Source: Acidobacteriota bacterium
Lineage (GTDB): Bacteria; Acidobacteriota; Blastocatellia; Pyrinomonadales; Pyrinomonadaceae
Direction: 5' to 3'
Assembly: GCA_019242475.1 (NCBI GenBank)
Contig: JAFAVK010000086.1
Location: 1-64,000 of the forward strand
Length of the DNA stretch: 64,000 nt
Shown here: piece by piece, positions 46,503-55,180 of the stretch
Numbering within the stretch: position 1 is the first letter of the stretch
Layout: each line of letters opens with the position of its first letter
Made by a program: the position numbers and the translations under genes
Notes under the pieces: generated by a model
Databases searched by the model: none
What the model was told of the DNA's origin: nothing
Seen by the model: only the letters and a program-made list of their open reading frames with translations

Positions 46503-46883
46503 TCAACGCCTTTCGAAGATGACTTGCGCGACGGCGTGCTCAGAGGTGTGTGAGAGGGAGAGGTGCGCGTGCGTGGCGCCGAGCCCTTCGAAGAGGTCGC
46601 GGGCGTGGCCGGAGAGTTGGAGGAGCGGCGCGCCCAGCTCGTCGGAGACGACCTCGACGTGGTGCCACGCGAGGCCGTCGCGCCAGCCCGTGCGGAGCGC
46701 CTTGAAGGCCGCCTCCTTGGCGGCGAAGCGCGCGGCGTAGTGCTGCACCGCGTTCGCCCCGCGCGCGTCGCAGTAGGCGCGCTCCTCCTCGGTGAAGACG
46801 CGCTGGCGGAAGCGCGGCGTGCGCGCCAGCACTTCACGCACGCGGCGGATTTCGATAATGTCTATCCCGATGGAGACGATCAC
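46503..46883 (-). CDS. acpS: Holo-[acyl-carrier-protein] synthase
   Basis: A 126-residue enzyme that transfers 4'-phosphopantetheine from CoA to ACP. SIGIDIIEI near the N-terminus holds the Mg-binding Asp8, FTEEERAYC follows, and ARFAAKEAAFKALRTG has the second metal-binding Glu. The C-terminal LSLSHTSEHAVAQVIFE is also conserved. Length is exactly that of AcpS. GTG at 46883 is the only start that keeps the IGIDI motif. It overlaps the divergent pgeF gene by about 26 nt at the 5' end. Confidence 0.94.
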   Translation of the reverse strand: MIVSIGIDIIEIRRVREVLARTPRFRQRVFTEEERAYCDARGANAVQHYAARFAAKEAAFKALRTGWRDGLAWHHVEVVSDELGAPLLQLSGHARDLFEGLGATHAHLSLSHTSEHAVAQVIFERR

Positions 46884-47712
46884 GGCTGAGACCGAAATAG
46901 AGAGCGCCGGCTTCCGCTGGCTCGTTGGCGACGAGGGCGTGCGCGCGGTCGCGTGCGCGCCTTTAGAGCGCGAAGGGTTCGCCAACGCCTTCTCGACGCG
47001 CGGCGGCGGCGTCAGTGCCTTCCCCGAAGCCTCGCTCAACCTCGCGGGCTTCGACCAGGACTCCGCGGAGAACATCCGCGAGAACCGCCGCCGCTTCGTC
47101 AGCGCGCTCGGCGGGGAGTGGGCGCTCGCCGTCTGCTGGCAGGTGCACAGCGCCGACGTGCTCGTCGTGCGCGACCCGCAAGACCCGCGCCCCGAAGACG
47201 AGCGCTGCGACGCGCTCGCGACGAACCTGAAGGGCGTGCTGCTCGGCGTCAAGACGGCCGACTGCGTGCCCGTCATCATCGGTGATGCGAAGTCGGGCGC
47301 CTGCGCCGCCGTCCACGCCGGCTGGCGCGGCACGCTCGCCGAGATCGTCAGGCGCGCGCTCGCCCGCATGAGTGAGGAGTTCGGCACAGACCCGCGGGAC
47401 GTGCGCGCCGCCCTCGGCCCGGCCGCGCTCGGCTGTTGCTACGAGGTCGGCGCCGACGTGTTCGAACCCTTCCGCGCGAAGTTCAAAGACGCCGACTCGC
47501 TCTTCAAACAGACGCGCGACGGACACGCACTCGTCGATCTTCACGAGGCGAACCGCCGGCAGCTCCTCGAAGCGGGCGTCAACCCGGAACGCGTCCACGC
47601 GCTCCCCCTCTGCACGATGTGCCGCCCCGACCTCTTCTTCTCCTACCGACAAGACCGCAAGCTCTACGGCCGCACCGGCAGGCTCATGTCCGTCATCGGG
47701 ATGAGACCTTAG
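46858..47712 (+). CDS. pgeF: Purine nucleoside phosphorylase / laccase-domain protein (YfiH, DUF152)
   Basis: A 284-residue member of the multicopper polyphenol oxidase/YfiH family, now linked to purine nucleoside phosphorolysis and to peptidoglycan editing. AFSTRGGGVS, WQVHSADVLVV, VKTADCVPVII and AVHAGWRGTL give the His-Cys-His zinc site, and LGPAALGCCYEVG with LCTMCRPDLFFSYR completes the pattern. ATG at 46858 or 46870 starts inside the divergent acpS gene. Its TAG (47710-47712) overlaps the stop of the convergent DsbD-like gene by four nt. Neighbourhood with PBP and AcpS fits an envelope role. Confidence 0.92.
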   Translation: MSIPMETITAETEIESAGFRWLVGDEGVRAVACAPLEREGFANAFSTRGGGVSAFPEASLNLAGFDQDSAENIRENRRRFVSALGGEWALAVCWQVHSADVLVVRDPQDPRPEDERCDALATNLKGVLLGVKTADCVPVIIGDAKSGACAAVHAGWRGTLAEIVRRALARMSEEFGTDPRDVRAALGPAALGCCYEVGADVFEPFRAKFKDADSLFKQTRDGHALVDLHEANRRQLLEAGVNPERVHALPLCTMCRPDLFFSYRQDRKLYGRTGRLMSVIGMRP

Positions 47713-48320
47713 CGTCTTTTCCGTCCGCCACCCCCGCCGAAGAGTTGGCCGTTGACGCGGTTCGAGGGCGTGTTGCCGTCTACGACCGCGATGCGGAGCG
47801 CGAGGTCGCGCGTCGCGGGCGGGTAGCAGACCTCGTCGGTGCAGCTCTGGAAGCGGACGCTGACGCGCACCGTCTCGACCCCGAGCGGGTGGTTCGCCGG
47901 CACGCTCACGTTGAAGCGAAAGATGGCGCGCCCCTCGTAGACCGCGACGCGCGTGGCGTCGGCGCCGCCGAAGCTGAACGTGCGCACGCTCCCGCGCGGG
48001 TAGGTGACGGGCGTGACGCGGAAGCCGCGCGGCGCGTCCACGCGGACGACCGTGGGAATCGAATACTTACCGAGCGGTTTGTTCGCGTTGACGTGGAGGC
48101 CGCCGGGGATGTCCAACACGACGGCCGCCTGGAAGGTGCTGCCCTGCTGCGCGGGGTCTACGGAGAAGAAGCCGTTGACGCCGATGTTGCTCGACTGCGG
48201 CTCGGGCGCCGCGGCTTCGACCGAAGTGTTCAAGCGCGCCGCGGCCGGGCTCGACGGCGCGAGCGCGGACGCGGTCAAGACGAGCGCGAGGGCGAGTCGG
48301 ATGACGGGGTCTCTTTTCAT
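47709..48320 (-). CDS. Stand-alone DsbD alpha-domain-like (DsbC/DUF255-partner) exported protein
   Basis: A 203-residue protein with a signal peptide (LALALVLTASALAPSSPAAA). The Ig-like fold of the N-terminal domain of DsbD follows (GGLHVNANKPLGKYSIPT, then VRFQSCTDEVCYPP with the two redox Cys). In classical DsbD this domain receives electrons through a membrane part and a thioredoxin domain; both are missing here, so a separate membrane partner is needed. The C-terminus is Gly/Arg-rich. It may pass electrons to envelope thiol proteins such as the TlpA-like lipoprotein at 5382; that is inference. Confidence 0.85.
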   Translation of the reverse strand: MKRDPVIRLALALVLTASALAPSSPAAARLNTSVEAAAPEPQSSNIGVNGFFSVDPAQQGSTFQAAVVLDIPGGLHVNANKPLGKYSIPTVVRVDAPRGFRVTPVTYPRGSVRTFSFGGADATRVAVYEGRAIFRFNVSVPANHPLGVETVRVSVRFQSCTDEVCYPPATRDLALRIAVVDGNTPSNRVNGQLFGGGGGRKRR

Positions 48321-48359
48321 GCCTGTTGAACTCTCTGCTTATCTGGGTCGGGTCGAGCT

Positions 48360-49454
48360 TCAGGAGAGCTGGTAGAGCGCGGGCGGCGGCGGCGCGTTCA
48401 CGCGGCGCGCGGCGAGCTGGCCGCAGGCGGCGTAGATGTCGCGGCCCCGTGGCCGCCGCACGTACGCGCGGACGCCCTTCGATTCGAGAATGGCCTTGAA
48501 CGCCCCGACGCGCTCGGGCGGCGAGGGCTTGTAGGGCAGCTCCTCGGCCGGGTTGTGCGGGATGAGATTCACCTTCGCGCGGAGCTGGTGGCGGTTGAGC
48601 AGGTTCGCCAGCTGCCGCGCGTGCGCGTCCGAGTCGTTGACGCCGTCGAGCAGGACGTACTCGAAGGTGAAGCGCTCGCCCGGCCGCAGAGACTCCTCGA
48701 ACTCCTTGCACGCGGCGAGCAGCTCCGCGAGCGGCCAGCGCTTGTTGATGGGCATCAGACGGTCGCGCAGCTCGTCGGTCGGCGCGGCCAGGGAGATGGC
48801 GAGGTGCGGGCGCTCGGGCGCGCGCGCCAGCTCCCTGATCTTCGGCACGACGCCCGCGGTCGAGACGGTCACGCGGTTCGGCACGATGAAGAGTCCTTCG
48901 GTGTCCGCCATCACGCCGAGCGCCTTCATCAAGGGGTCGAAGGCGAGGAAGGGCTCGCCCGCGCCCATCGCGACGAGGTTGGTGCCGCGCGGCGTCTTCG
49001 CGCCCACGCCGTACGCGTCGTTCAAGGCGACGACGATCTGCTCGACCATCTCGCCCGCCGTGAGCGTGCGCAGCAGCCCGAGCTTCGCCGTCAGGCAGAA
49101 GTCGCACTGGAGCGGGCAGCCCGACTGCGAAGAGAAGCAGATGGTGTCGCGCCGCTCCTCCGGGATGAAGACGGTCTCGACCGGCAGCCCGTCGTGCGTC
49201 TTCATCAAATACCGCCGCGTCCCGTCCTGCGCGATATAACGTGATTCGACCGTGAGCGTCGAGGCAGTCGCCACCCCATCCAATTTCGTCCTGAAGGACT
49301 TCGGCAGGTCGGACATCTCTTCGAACGAGCGCAGGCGCCGGCGCTGCAACGCGCCGAAGAGCTGGCGGCCGCGGTACGCGGGCTCGCCCAGGCTTTCGAC
49401 GAAGCGCTCAAGCTCCGCCTTCGTCAGACCCGTCAGATGCGTCTTGTCCGTCAT
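48360..49454 (-). CDS. rlmN: 23S rRNA (adenine2503-C2)-methyltransferase / tRNA A37 methylase RlmN
   Basis: A 364-residue radical SAM methylase. CPLQCDFC carries Cys113, Cys117 and Cys120 for the 4Fe-4S cluster. MGAGEPFLAF, STAGVVPKIREL, AISLAAPTDELRDRLMPINKRWPL and KVNLIPHNP follow, and the C-terminal Cys in IYAACGQLA is the one that forms the protein-RNA adduct. The N-terminal helix-hairpin-helix-like part is intact. It methylates A2503 of 23S rRNA and A37 of some tRNAs. ATG at 49454 is preferred over TTG at 49466. Confidence 0.97.
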   Translation of the reverse strand: MTDKTHLTGLTKAELERFVESLGEPAYRGRQLFGALQRRRLRSFEEMSDLPKSFRTKLDGVATASTLTVESRYIAQDGTRRYLMKTHDGLPVETVFIPEERRDTICFSSQSGCPLQCDFCLTAKLGLLRTLTAGEMVEQIVVALNDAYGVGAKTPRGTNLVAMGAGEPFLAFDPLMKALGVMADTEGLFIVPNRVTVSTAGVVPKIRELARAPERPHLAISLAAPTDELRDRLMPINKRWPLAELLAACKEFEESLRPGERFTFEYVLLDGVNDSDAHARQLANLLNRHQLRAKVNLIPHNPAEELPYKPSPPERVGAFKAILESKGVRAYVRRPRGRDIYAACGQLAARRVNAPPPPALYQLS

Positions 49455-49623
49455 CGCTTCAACCAATTCTACAACGTCCCGGCGACACGCACACGGCGCG
49501 CGGGCGTGCGGGACGCGCCGGAATAGGCTATAAAAATTCGCGCCGGGTGCGGAACCCGCGCGGTGCGCCCCGGCGTAAAGCCTCGCGGGGTTTAGATGCC
49601 GCCGCGGCGCGGAGGGATTGACG

Positions 49624-49872
49624 ATGCAGAGCTACGAATACCAGGTCTGTTCCGTGCAGTACGGCCGCGTGACCTTTGCCAACGGCGTGTGGCAGGGCAC
49701 GGCGCCGATGAGCGCGGACACGACCGCGTCGCTGGCGGCGTGCCAGAACGTCTGGGACTACCTGCGCGAGGCGGGGCGCGACGGCTGGGAGCTGGTCTCG
49801 GTCGTCACGCACCCGCAGGCGCAGCCCGAGGCCGTGCAGGACATGATCTACCTCAAGCGCCCCTCCTGGTGA
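49624..49872 (+). CDS. Small DUF4177-like protein
   Basis: An 82-residue protein. YEYQVCSVQYGRV at the start and DYLREAGRDGWELVSVV in the middle match DUF4177, a small alpha/beta family in which GWELV is the core motif. Function unknown. GGAGG lies eight nt before ATG 49624, which decides the start over TTG 49618. TATAAA at 49529-49534 may be its -10 element. It is followed 23 nt later by the DUF1287 gene. Confidence 0.78.
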   Translation: MQSYEYQVCSVQYGRVTFANGVWQGTAPMSADTTASLAACQNVWDYLREAGRDGWELVSVVTHPQAQPEAVQDMIYLKRPSW

Positions 49873-49895
49873 AATAGCGCGTGGGAGAATGGAAG

Positions 49896-50627
49896 ATGAG
49901 AGAGCGGTTTGTGCTTCCGTGCATTCTTCTTTTGGCCGCGGCCCTGGCCTTCGGCTGTGCGGCCTCGCGCGGCGACGCGCGCGCGGGCGCGGCGCAGGCC
50001 GCGACGCAACAGGCCGCCGGACACCCCGACGCGCGGCCCAAGCCTTCGAGCGGCTCGGCGTTCCTCGACCGCCTCTCCGACGCGGCCGTCGAGCGCACGG
50101 GCCACGCGGTGCGTTACGACCCGACGTACTTCGTCATCGACTACCCGGGCGGCGACGTGCCCGCCGAGGTCGGCGTCTGCACCGACGAAGTCATCCGCTC
50201 CTACCGCGCCGTCGGCGTTGACTTGCAGAAGCTCGTGCACGAAGACATGGCCGACAACTTCGCGCTCTACCCGCACAAGTGGGGGTTGAAGAAGCCGGAC
50301 ACGAACATCGACCACCGGCGCGTGCCGAACCTGATGGCCTTCTTCGAGCGGCAGGGCGCCGCGCAGCCGGTCACGGACGACGCGCGCGACTACAAGCCCG
50401 GCGACGTGGTGACCTGGGACTTGGGCGGAGGGCTCACGCACATCGGCGTCGTCGTGGCCGTCCCCTCGGACGCGGACGCGAGCCGTTTGCAGATCGTCCA
50501 CAACATCGGCGCCGGGCCGAAGTTGGAGGACGTGCTTTTCAACTGGAAGATCACGGGCCACTACCGCTACGCGGGGCCGAAGGTCGAGGCTAAACCGACA
50601 CCGCAGCCGGGCGCGAGAAGAAAGTAG
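49896..50627 (+). CDS. DUF1287 (YijF-like) lipoprotein
   Basis: A 243-residue protein. A signal sequence (VLPCILLLAAALAFGC) ends in a lipobox Cys. The DUF1287 domain is clear: YFVIDYPGGDVPAEVGVCTDEVIRS holds a conserved Cys, LVHEDMADNF and DTNIDHRRVPNLMAFF hold conserved His residues, and GGLTHIGVVVAV and IVHNIGAGP close the fold. The Cys/His pattern and fold resemble NlpC/P60-like papain-fold amidases, so a peptidoglycan or acyl-peptide substrate is plausible but unproven. GGGAG eight nt before ATG 49896 supports the start. Confidence 0.87.
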   Translation: MRERFVLPCILLLAAALAFGCAASRGDARAGAAQAATQQAAGHPDARPKPSSGSAFLDRLSDAAVERTGHAVRYDPTYFVIDYPGGDVPAEVGVCTDEVIRSYRAVGVDLQKLVHEDMADNFALYPHKWGLKKPDTNIDHRRVPNLMAFFERQGAAQPVTDDARDYKPGDVVTWDLGGGLTHIGVVVAVPSDADASRLQIVHNIGAGPKLEDVLFNWKITGHYRYAGPKVEAKPTPQPGARRK

Positions 50628-50640
50628 TCGAATCCCTTCC

Positions 50641-51720
50641 GTGGAAGAGAGACACAACCTGGAGACGTACGGCTGGGACGAATCTTTCGCCGCGGCCTTC
50701 GCGCCGTTCGAGTCCGAAGGGTTCGAGGCGGGGCGCGTCTTCTTGCAGCACAACCGCGCGCTGTTGCTCTACACGGCGGCGGGCGAGTTGCAGGCGGAGA
50801 CGACCGGCAGACTGCGCTTCCACGCGCGGGGCGCGGAAGACCTGCCGGCCGTCGGCGACTGGGTCGCCTTCCGGCGCGTGGCCGGCGAGGGCAAGGCGAA
50901 GATTCACGAGATACTGCCGCGCCGCTCGAAGTTCTCGCGCCGCGCCGCGGGCAGCGAGACGTTGGAGCAGATCGTCGCGGCCAACGTGGACACGGTCTTC
51001 CTCGTCACGGGGCTCGACGACGACTACAACCCGCGCCGCGTCGAGCGCTACCTCATCATGGCCTGGGAGAGCGGCGCCGAGCCGGTCGTCGTCCTCAACA
51101 AGGCCGACTTGCTCGAAGAGGTCGAGGGGCGGAGGCTTGAGATCGAGCGCGTCGCGCCCGGCGTGCCCGTGCTCGCGCTGAGCGCGAAGCGCGGCGTCGG
51201 CGTCGAACAACTGCTCCCTTACGTCGGGCGCGGGCGCACGGTCGCGCTGATGGGCTCTTCGGGCACGGGCAAGTCCACCATCACGAACCGCCTGCTGGGC
51301 GCCGAGGTGCAAAGGACGCAGGAGGTGCGCCTCTCGGACGCGCGCGGCCGGCACACGACGACGCACCGCGAGCTGTTCGTGCTGCCCGGCGGCGGCCTCG
51401 TCCTCGACACGCCGGGGATGCGCGAGCTGCAACTGCTCGTCAGCGAGAAGGGTTTGCGCGAGACCTTCGAGGAGATCGAGGAGGTCGCGGCCCTTTGCCG
51501 CTTCACCGACTGCCGCCACGAGGGCGAGCCCGGCTGCGCCGTGCGCGAGGCGCTGGACGCGGGCGCGCTCGACCCCGGGCGCTACCAGAATTACCGCAAG
51601 ATGCAGGCCGAGATGCGCCACGCCGCCACCCTCGTCGATCAGCGCAAGGCGCAGGACGAGAAGGCCCGCGTCAAGCGCATCCACCGCGACATGAAGAAGA
51701 TTTACAAGAGCAGGAAGTAA
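50641..51720 (+). CDS. rsgA: Ribosome small-subunit-dependent GTPase A
   Basis: A 359-residue circularly permuted GTPase that matures the 30S subunit. Motif order is the permuted one: NKAD (G4), then GSSGTGKST (G1), then DTPGM (G3). An OB-fold precedes the GTPase (AVGDWVAFRRV). The C-terminal zinc site is CRFTDCRHEGEPGCAV. A basic helical tail (RVKRIHRDMKKIYKSRK) could bind rRNA. GTG at 50641 is the start; no strong ribosome binding site is visible in the 13 nt after the DUF1287 stop, so translational coupling is likely. Confidence 0.96.
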   Translation: MEERHNLETYGWDESFAAAFAPFESEGFEAGRVFLQHNRALLLYTAAGELQAETTGRLRFHARGAEDLPAVGDWVAFRRVAGEGKAKIHEILPRRSKFSRRAAGSETLEQIVAANVDTVFLVTGLDDDYNPRRVERYLIMAWESGAEPVVVLNKADLLEEVEGRRLEIERVAPGVPVLALSAKRGVGVEQLLPYVGRGRTVALMGSSGTGKSTITNRLLGAEVQRTQEVRLSDARGRHTTTHRELFVLPGGGLVLDTPGMRELQLLVSEKGLRETFEEIEEVAALCRFTDCRHEGEPGCAVREALDAGALDPGRYQNYRKMQAEMRHAATLVDQRKAQDEKARVKRIHRDMKKIYKSRK

Positions 51721-51822
51721 CGGGGACGGGAGGAAGGGGAGACGGGGAGAAGGGGAGACGGGGTGACGGGGAGATAAGACCGCTTGTCTATCTCCCCGTC
51801 TCCCCGTCTCCCCTTCTCCCCG
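51721..51822. repeat. Palindrome built of GGGGAGAC words
   Basis: Tandem 8-nt words GGGGAGAC/GGGGAGAA (51736-51775) face their complement (51786-51822) between the convergent rsgA and M16 peptidase genes. It fills the gap completely and touches both stop codons. Confidence 0.8.
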
Positions 51823-54800
51823 TCAGTCCTTCTGCTGCATCCCGCCGCCCGCGCCGCCCTGCGCGGCGGGGCGCCCTTCGTTATCGACGAGGGAGATGCG
51901 CTCGCCGAGGCCGTCGAGCGAGCGCAGGCCCTGCTCGATCTTCGAGCGGTCGCCGACGATGACGACGGCCATGCGGTCGGGCTGGAGGTAGCGGTTGGCG
52001 ACGCGGTTCACGTCCTCCAAAGTCACGGCCTGCACGCGCTCGATGTAGCTGTTGAAGTAGGTGTCGGGCAGGTCGTAGGTCACGACCAGCTCGAGGTTGC
52101 TGGCGATCTGGTCGGGCGTCTCGAAGTTGCGCGGGAAGCCGCGGACGATGGACTGCTTCGCCGCGTCCAACTCCGCCTGCGTGACCGGAATCTCGCCGCG
52201 GATGCCGCGCAGCTCCTTCATGAACTCCGACACCGACTCCTTCGTCGAGAAGCCTTGCACGGGCGCCGCGGCCACGAACGGGCCCGCGCCGCGCCGGAAG
52301 TTGAAGGCGGAGCTGGCGCCGTAGGTGTAGCCCTTGTCCTCGCGCAGGTTGAGGTTGATGCGCGCCGAAGACGCGCCGCCCAGTATCCGGTTCATGACGA
52401 AGAGCGGGAAGTAGTCGGGGCTCGAACGCGGCGCGGCGACCTGCCCGATCTGGATGACCGACTGGACGGAGCCCGGGCGGTCTACGAGGTAGATCGTCGA
52501 GTGCTCGCGCGGGACGGGCGCGGCCGACACGTCCACGGCCGGCACGTGCCCGCTCTTCCAGTTGGCGAACGCCTTCTCCAGCTTCGCCACGACCTCGTCG
52601 GGCTTCACGTCGCCGACGACGATGAGCGCCGAGTTGTTCGGCCGGAAGTAGGTCTCGTAGAAGCTGCGCACGTCCTCGGCCGTGAGCGACCGCAAGGACG
52701 CCTCGTCGCCCGAGAGCGGGTGGCCGTAGGGGTGGTTCTTCCCGTAGAGCGCCGTCTGGAAGACGAGGCCCGCGACGCTGTCCGGGTCGTCGCGCTGCGC
52801 GCGCAGCCCCGCGAGCCTCTGCGCGCGCAGGCGCTGAAGCTCCTTGTCGGGGAAGGCCGGGTTCGTGATCACGTCGGCGTAGATTTCGAGGGCGCGGTCG
52901 AGGTGGCGCGTGAGCGCGCGCAAAGAGGCCGTCGTCGAGTCCCAGCCGGCGGCGATCTGGACGCCGGAGCCGATGCGCGCGAGCTGGTCGGAGATTTGGA
53001 GCGCGTCGCGCGTGGCCGTCCCCTCGTCGAGCATGTCGGCCGCGAGGCTGGCGAGCCCGGCCTTGCCCGCGGGGTCGCCGGCCGCGCCCATCTTCATCAC
53101 GAGGTTCATGCTCACGACGGGCAGCTCGTGGTGCTCGACGACGAGCACCTCAAGGCCGTTCGAGAGCTTGCGCCGCTGCACGGCGGGCAGCGTCAGCTTC
53201 GGGTCGGGCTTCTCCTTCGGCAAAAGCGAGCGGTCAACCTTCGGCTTCACGGGCTGTCCGGCCAGGCGCACCACCGGGTTGACGTTGCGGCCGGGGCCGG
53301 TCGTGGCCCTCTGCCCGCCCGGCGCGGCCGTCTGCGGCGGCGCGGCGCCCGCGGGCTGCGTGGCCTGCGCCTCGGTCTTGGTTATCGGCTGGACGCCCGC
53401 GGGCTGCGACTGCGCGGCCGCGCCCTGCGGAGTCCCGGAGGCGGTGCCGGTCGGCGCGCTCTGACCCGCCGCGGACGCGCCCGGCTGGCCGACGCCGGCC
53501 GACTGTTGAGAAGGAGTCGGCATGCCTTCGCGCGGGCTCATCGGCGCGGGGCCGGCGGCGCTGGTCGGGCCGGCCTGGCGCGGGACGACCGAGAGCACGT
53601 AGCGCTTGTCGGTCAGGTACTGGCGCGCGACGCGCTGCACGTCGGCCGCCGTCACGGCGCGGTAGCGCGCGAGGTCTTTCTCGAAGTAGCCGGGGTCGCC
53701 CAGGAACGTGGCATAGCCGTTGAGCTGGTTATCCTTGCCGCCGAAGCTGCCGACCGTTTGCAGGCCGTAGATGAAGCTGGCCTCGCGCGCGTTGTAGACG
53801 CGCTCCATCTCCTCCGGCGTCGGCGGCGTCTCCTTAATCTTGTCGATCTCGGCCTGGACAATCTTTTCGATCTCTTCGAGCGTGTGGCCGGGGCGCGGCT
53901 GCGCGATGAGCTGGACGAGGCCGCCGATCTCGCTCGTGCTGTTGAAAATGGCGACCGACTGCGCGATCTGGTTGTCGCCGTACTGGAGCGCCCGGTAGAG
54001 GCGGCCGGACTTGCCGCCGCCGAGGATGCTCGTGAGCGTGTCGAGCGCCGCCTCGTCCTTCGAGTAGAGGGGCGACGAGTGCCAGACCACGTAGAGGCGC
54101 GGGAACTGCACGCGGTCGTCGATCTGCTCGCGTATCTCGCGGTCGAGGTGGGGCTCGGCGACCTGCGGGCGCGTGACCTCCTCGCCCTTCGGGATCGGGC
54201 CGAAGTATTTCTCGACCCAGGCGCGCGCCTCCTTCGGGTCGAAGTCGCCGGCGATGGCGAGGCTCGCGTTGTTCGGCACGTAGTAGCGGCGGAAGAACGC
54301 CTTCACGTCTTCGAGCGAGGCGGCCGACAGGTCTTCCATCGAGCCGATGGGCGACCAGTGGTAGGGGTGCCCCTCGGGGTACATCGTCTCGGTGATCTTG
54401 TAGGTCGTCTGGCCGTAGGGCTGGTTGTCGATGCGCTGGCGCTTCTCGTTCTTGACCACGTCACGCTGGTTGTCGAGCTTCTGCTGCGTCATCGCGTCGA
54501 GCAGCCCCTTCATGCGCCCGGCCTCCATGAAGAGGGCGGTCTCGAGGAAGTTCGAAGGCAGCAGCTCCCAGTAGTTCGTCCTGTCCTGCGTCGTCGAGCC
54601 GTTGATGGCGCCGCCGACCTCCTGGATGACCGGGATGTAGTCGTAGTCGTAGCCCTTGAACCCCTGGAACATCATGTGCTCGAAGAGGTGCGCGAAGCCC
54701 GTGCGGCCGGGCGTCTCGTTCTTCGAGCCGACGTGATACCAGAGGTTGACGCCGACGATGGGCGTCGAGTGGTCTTCGTGGAAGATGACGCGCAGCCCGT

Positions 54801-54972
54801 TGGGCAGGAAGAACTGCGTGTACTTGATGGGCGGCAGGACGGGCGCGGCCGCGGCCTTCGTGTTCGGCGCCTTCGCGCCGCCCCGCGCCCCGCGCCGCTG
54901 CGCGAGCGTCGGCGCGGCGGGCGCGAAGAGCAGCGCGACGAGCGCCGCGGTGATCAGACGTTTCCAGAGCAT
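51823..54972 (-). CDS. Exported two-domain M16 zinc metallopeptidase
   Basis: A 1049-residue protein with a signal peptide (LITAALVALLFAPAAPTLAQ). The first M16 unit has the inverted zinc motif HLFEH (His95, Glu98, His99) in GRTGFAHLFEHMMFQG and the downstream Glu in NFLETALFMEAGRMKGL, so it is catalytic. A Pro/Ala/Thr/Gln-rich linker of ~100 residues joins it to a second M16 unit (GLASLAADMLDEGT) that lacks HxxEH and serves as the structural half. Fused, exported versions degrade peptides in the periplasm. GGAGG eight nt before ATG 54972 supports the start. Confidence 0.94.
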   Translation of the reverse strand: MLWKRLITAALVALLFAPAAPTLAQRRGARGGAKAPNTKAAAAPVLPPIKYTQFFLPNGLRVIFHEDHSTPIVGVNLWYHVGSKNETPGRTGFAHLFEHMMFQGFKGYDYDYIPVIQEVGGAINGSTTQDRTNYWELLPSNFLETALFMEAGRMKGLLDAMTQQKLDNQRDVVKNEKRQRIDNQPYGQTTYKITETMYPEGHPYHWSPIGSMEDLSAASLEDVKAFFRRYYVPNNASLAIAGDFDPKEARAWVEKYFGPIPKGEEVTRPQVAEPHLDREIREQIDDRVQFPRLYVVWHSSPLYSKDEAALDTLTSILGGGKSGRLYRALQYGDNQIAQSVAIFNSTSEIGGLVQLIAQPRPGHTLEEIEKIVQAEIDKIKETPPTPEEMERVYNAREASFIYGLQTVGSFGGKDNQLNGYATFLGDPGYFEKDLARYRAVTAADVQRVARQYLTDKRYVLSVVPRQAGPTSAAGPAPMSPREGMPTPSQQSAGVGQPGASAAGQSAPTGTASGTPQGAAAQSQPAGVQPITKTEAQATQPAGAAPPQTAAPGGQRATTGPGRNVNPVVRLAGQPVKPKVDRSLLPKEKPDPKLTLPAVQRRKLSNGLEVLVVEHHELPVVSMNLVMKMGAAGDPAGKAGLASLAADMLDEGTATRDALQISDQLARIGSGVQIAAGWDSTTASLRALTRHLDRALEIYADVITNPAFPDKELQRLRAQRLAGLRAQRDDPDSVAGLVFQTALYGKNHPYGHPLSGDEASLRSLTAEDVRSFYETYFRPNNSALIVVGDVKPDEVVAKLEKAFANWKSGHVPAVDVSAAPVPREHSTIYLVDRPGSVQSVIQIGQVAAPRSSPDYFPLFVMNRILGGASSARINLNLREDKGYTYGASSAFNFRRGAGPFVAAAPVQGFSTKESVSEFMKELRGIRGEIPVTQAELDAAKQSIVRGFPRNFETPDQIASNLELVVTYDLPDTYFNSYIERVQAVTLEDVNRVANRYLQPDRMAVVIVGDRSKIEQGLRSLDGLGERISLVDNEGRPAAQGGAGGGMQQKD

Positions 54973-55145
54973 GGTTGAGACCTCCGCGAATGTGTGCGGC
55001 GCGCGGCGCGCGCCCGAGCGAGTCGGGGCGCGCGCGTCGGCCGTGATGTCGGCTGATGAATCCGGGGAACTGTTTGAAGAAGCTGCGACACGAATTTTAA
55101 CGCCCGCCCGCGCGCCCGCGCAACGCCGCAGCCCTTTCAACTCGC

Positions 55146-55180
55146 AAATCTAAAATCAAAAATTTAAAATCAAAAATCAG
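55146..55180. repeat. AT-rich heptamer tract (AAAATCA words)
   Basis: Five tandem words close to AAAATCA or AAAATTT lie directly before the nadB start. Only one arm is visible. It sits in an otherwise very GC-rich region and occupies the place of the ribosome binding site. Confidence 0.6.

Noticed and set aside
46003..46506. Minus-strand Cys-repeat frame through the 21-bp array
   Set aside because: Its only start is a TTG overlapping the acpS stop, and it runs antisense into the PBP gene; several frames are open equally because the unit is 21 bp and near-palindromic.
52000..54978. Plus-strand open frame of more than 1000 codons opposite the M16 peptidase
   Set aside because: It mirrors the real peptidase gene, is Arg/Val/Glu-rich with no domain, and has no ribosome binding site.
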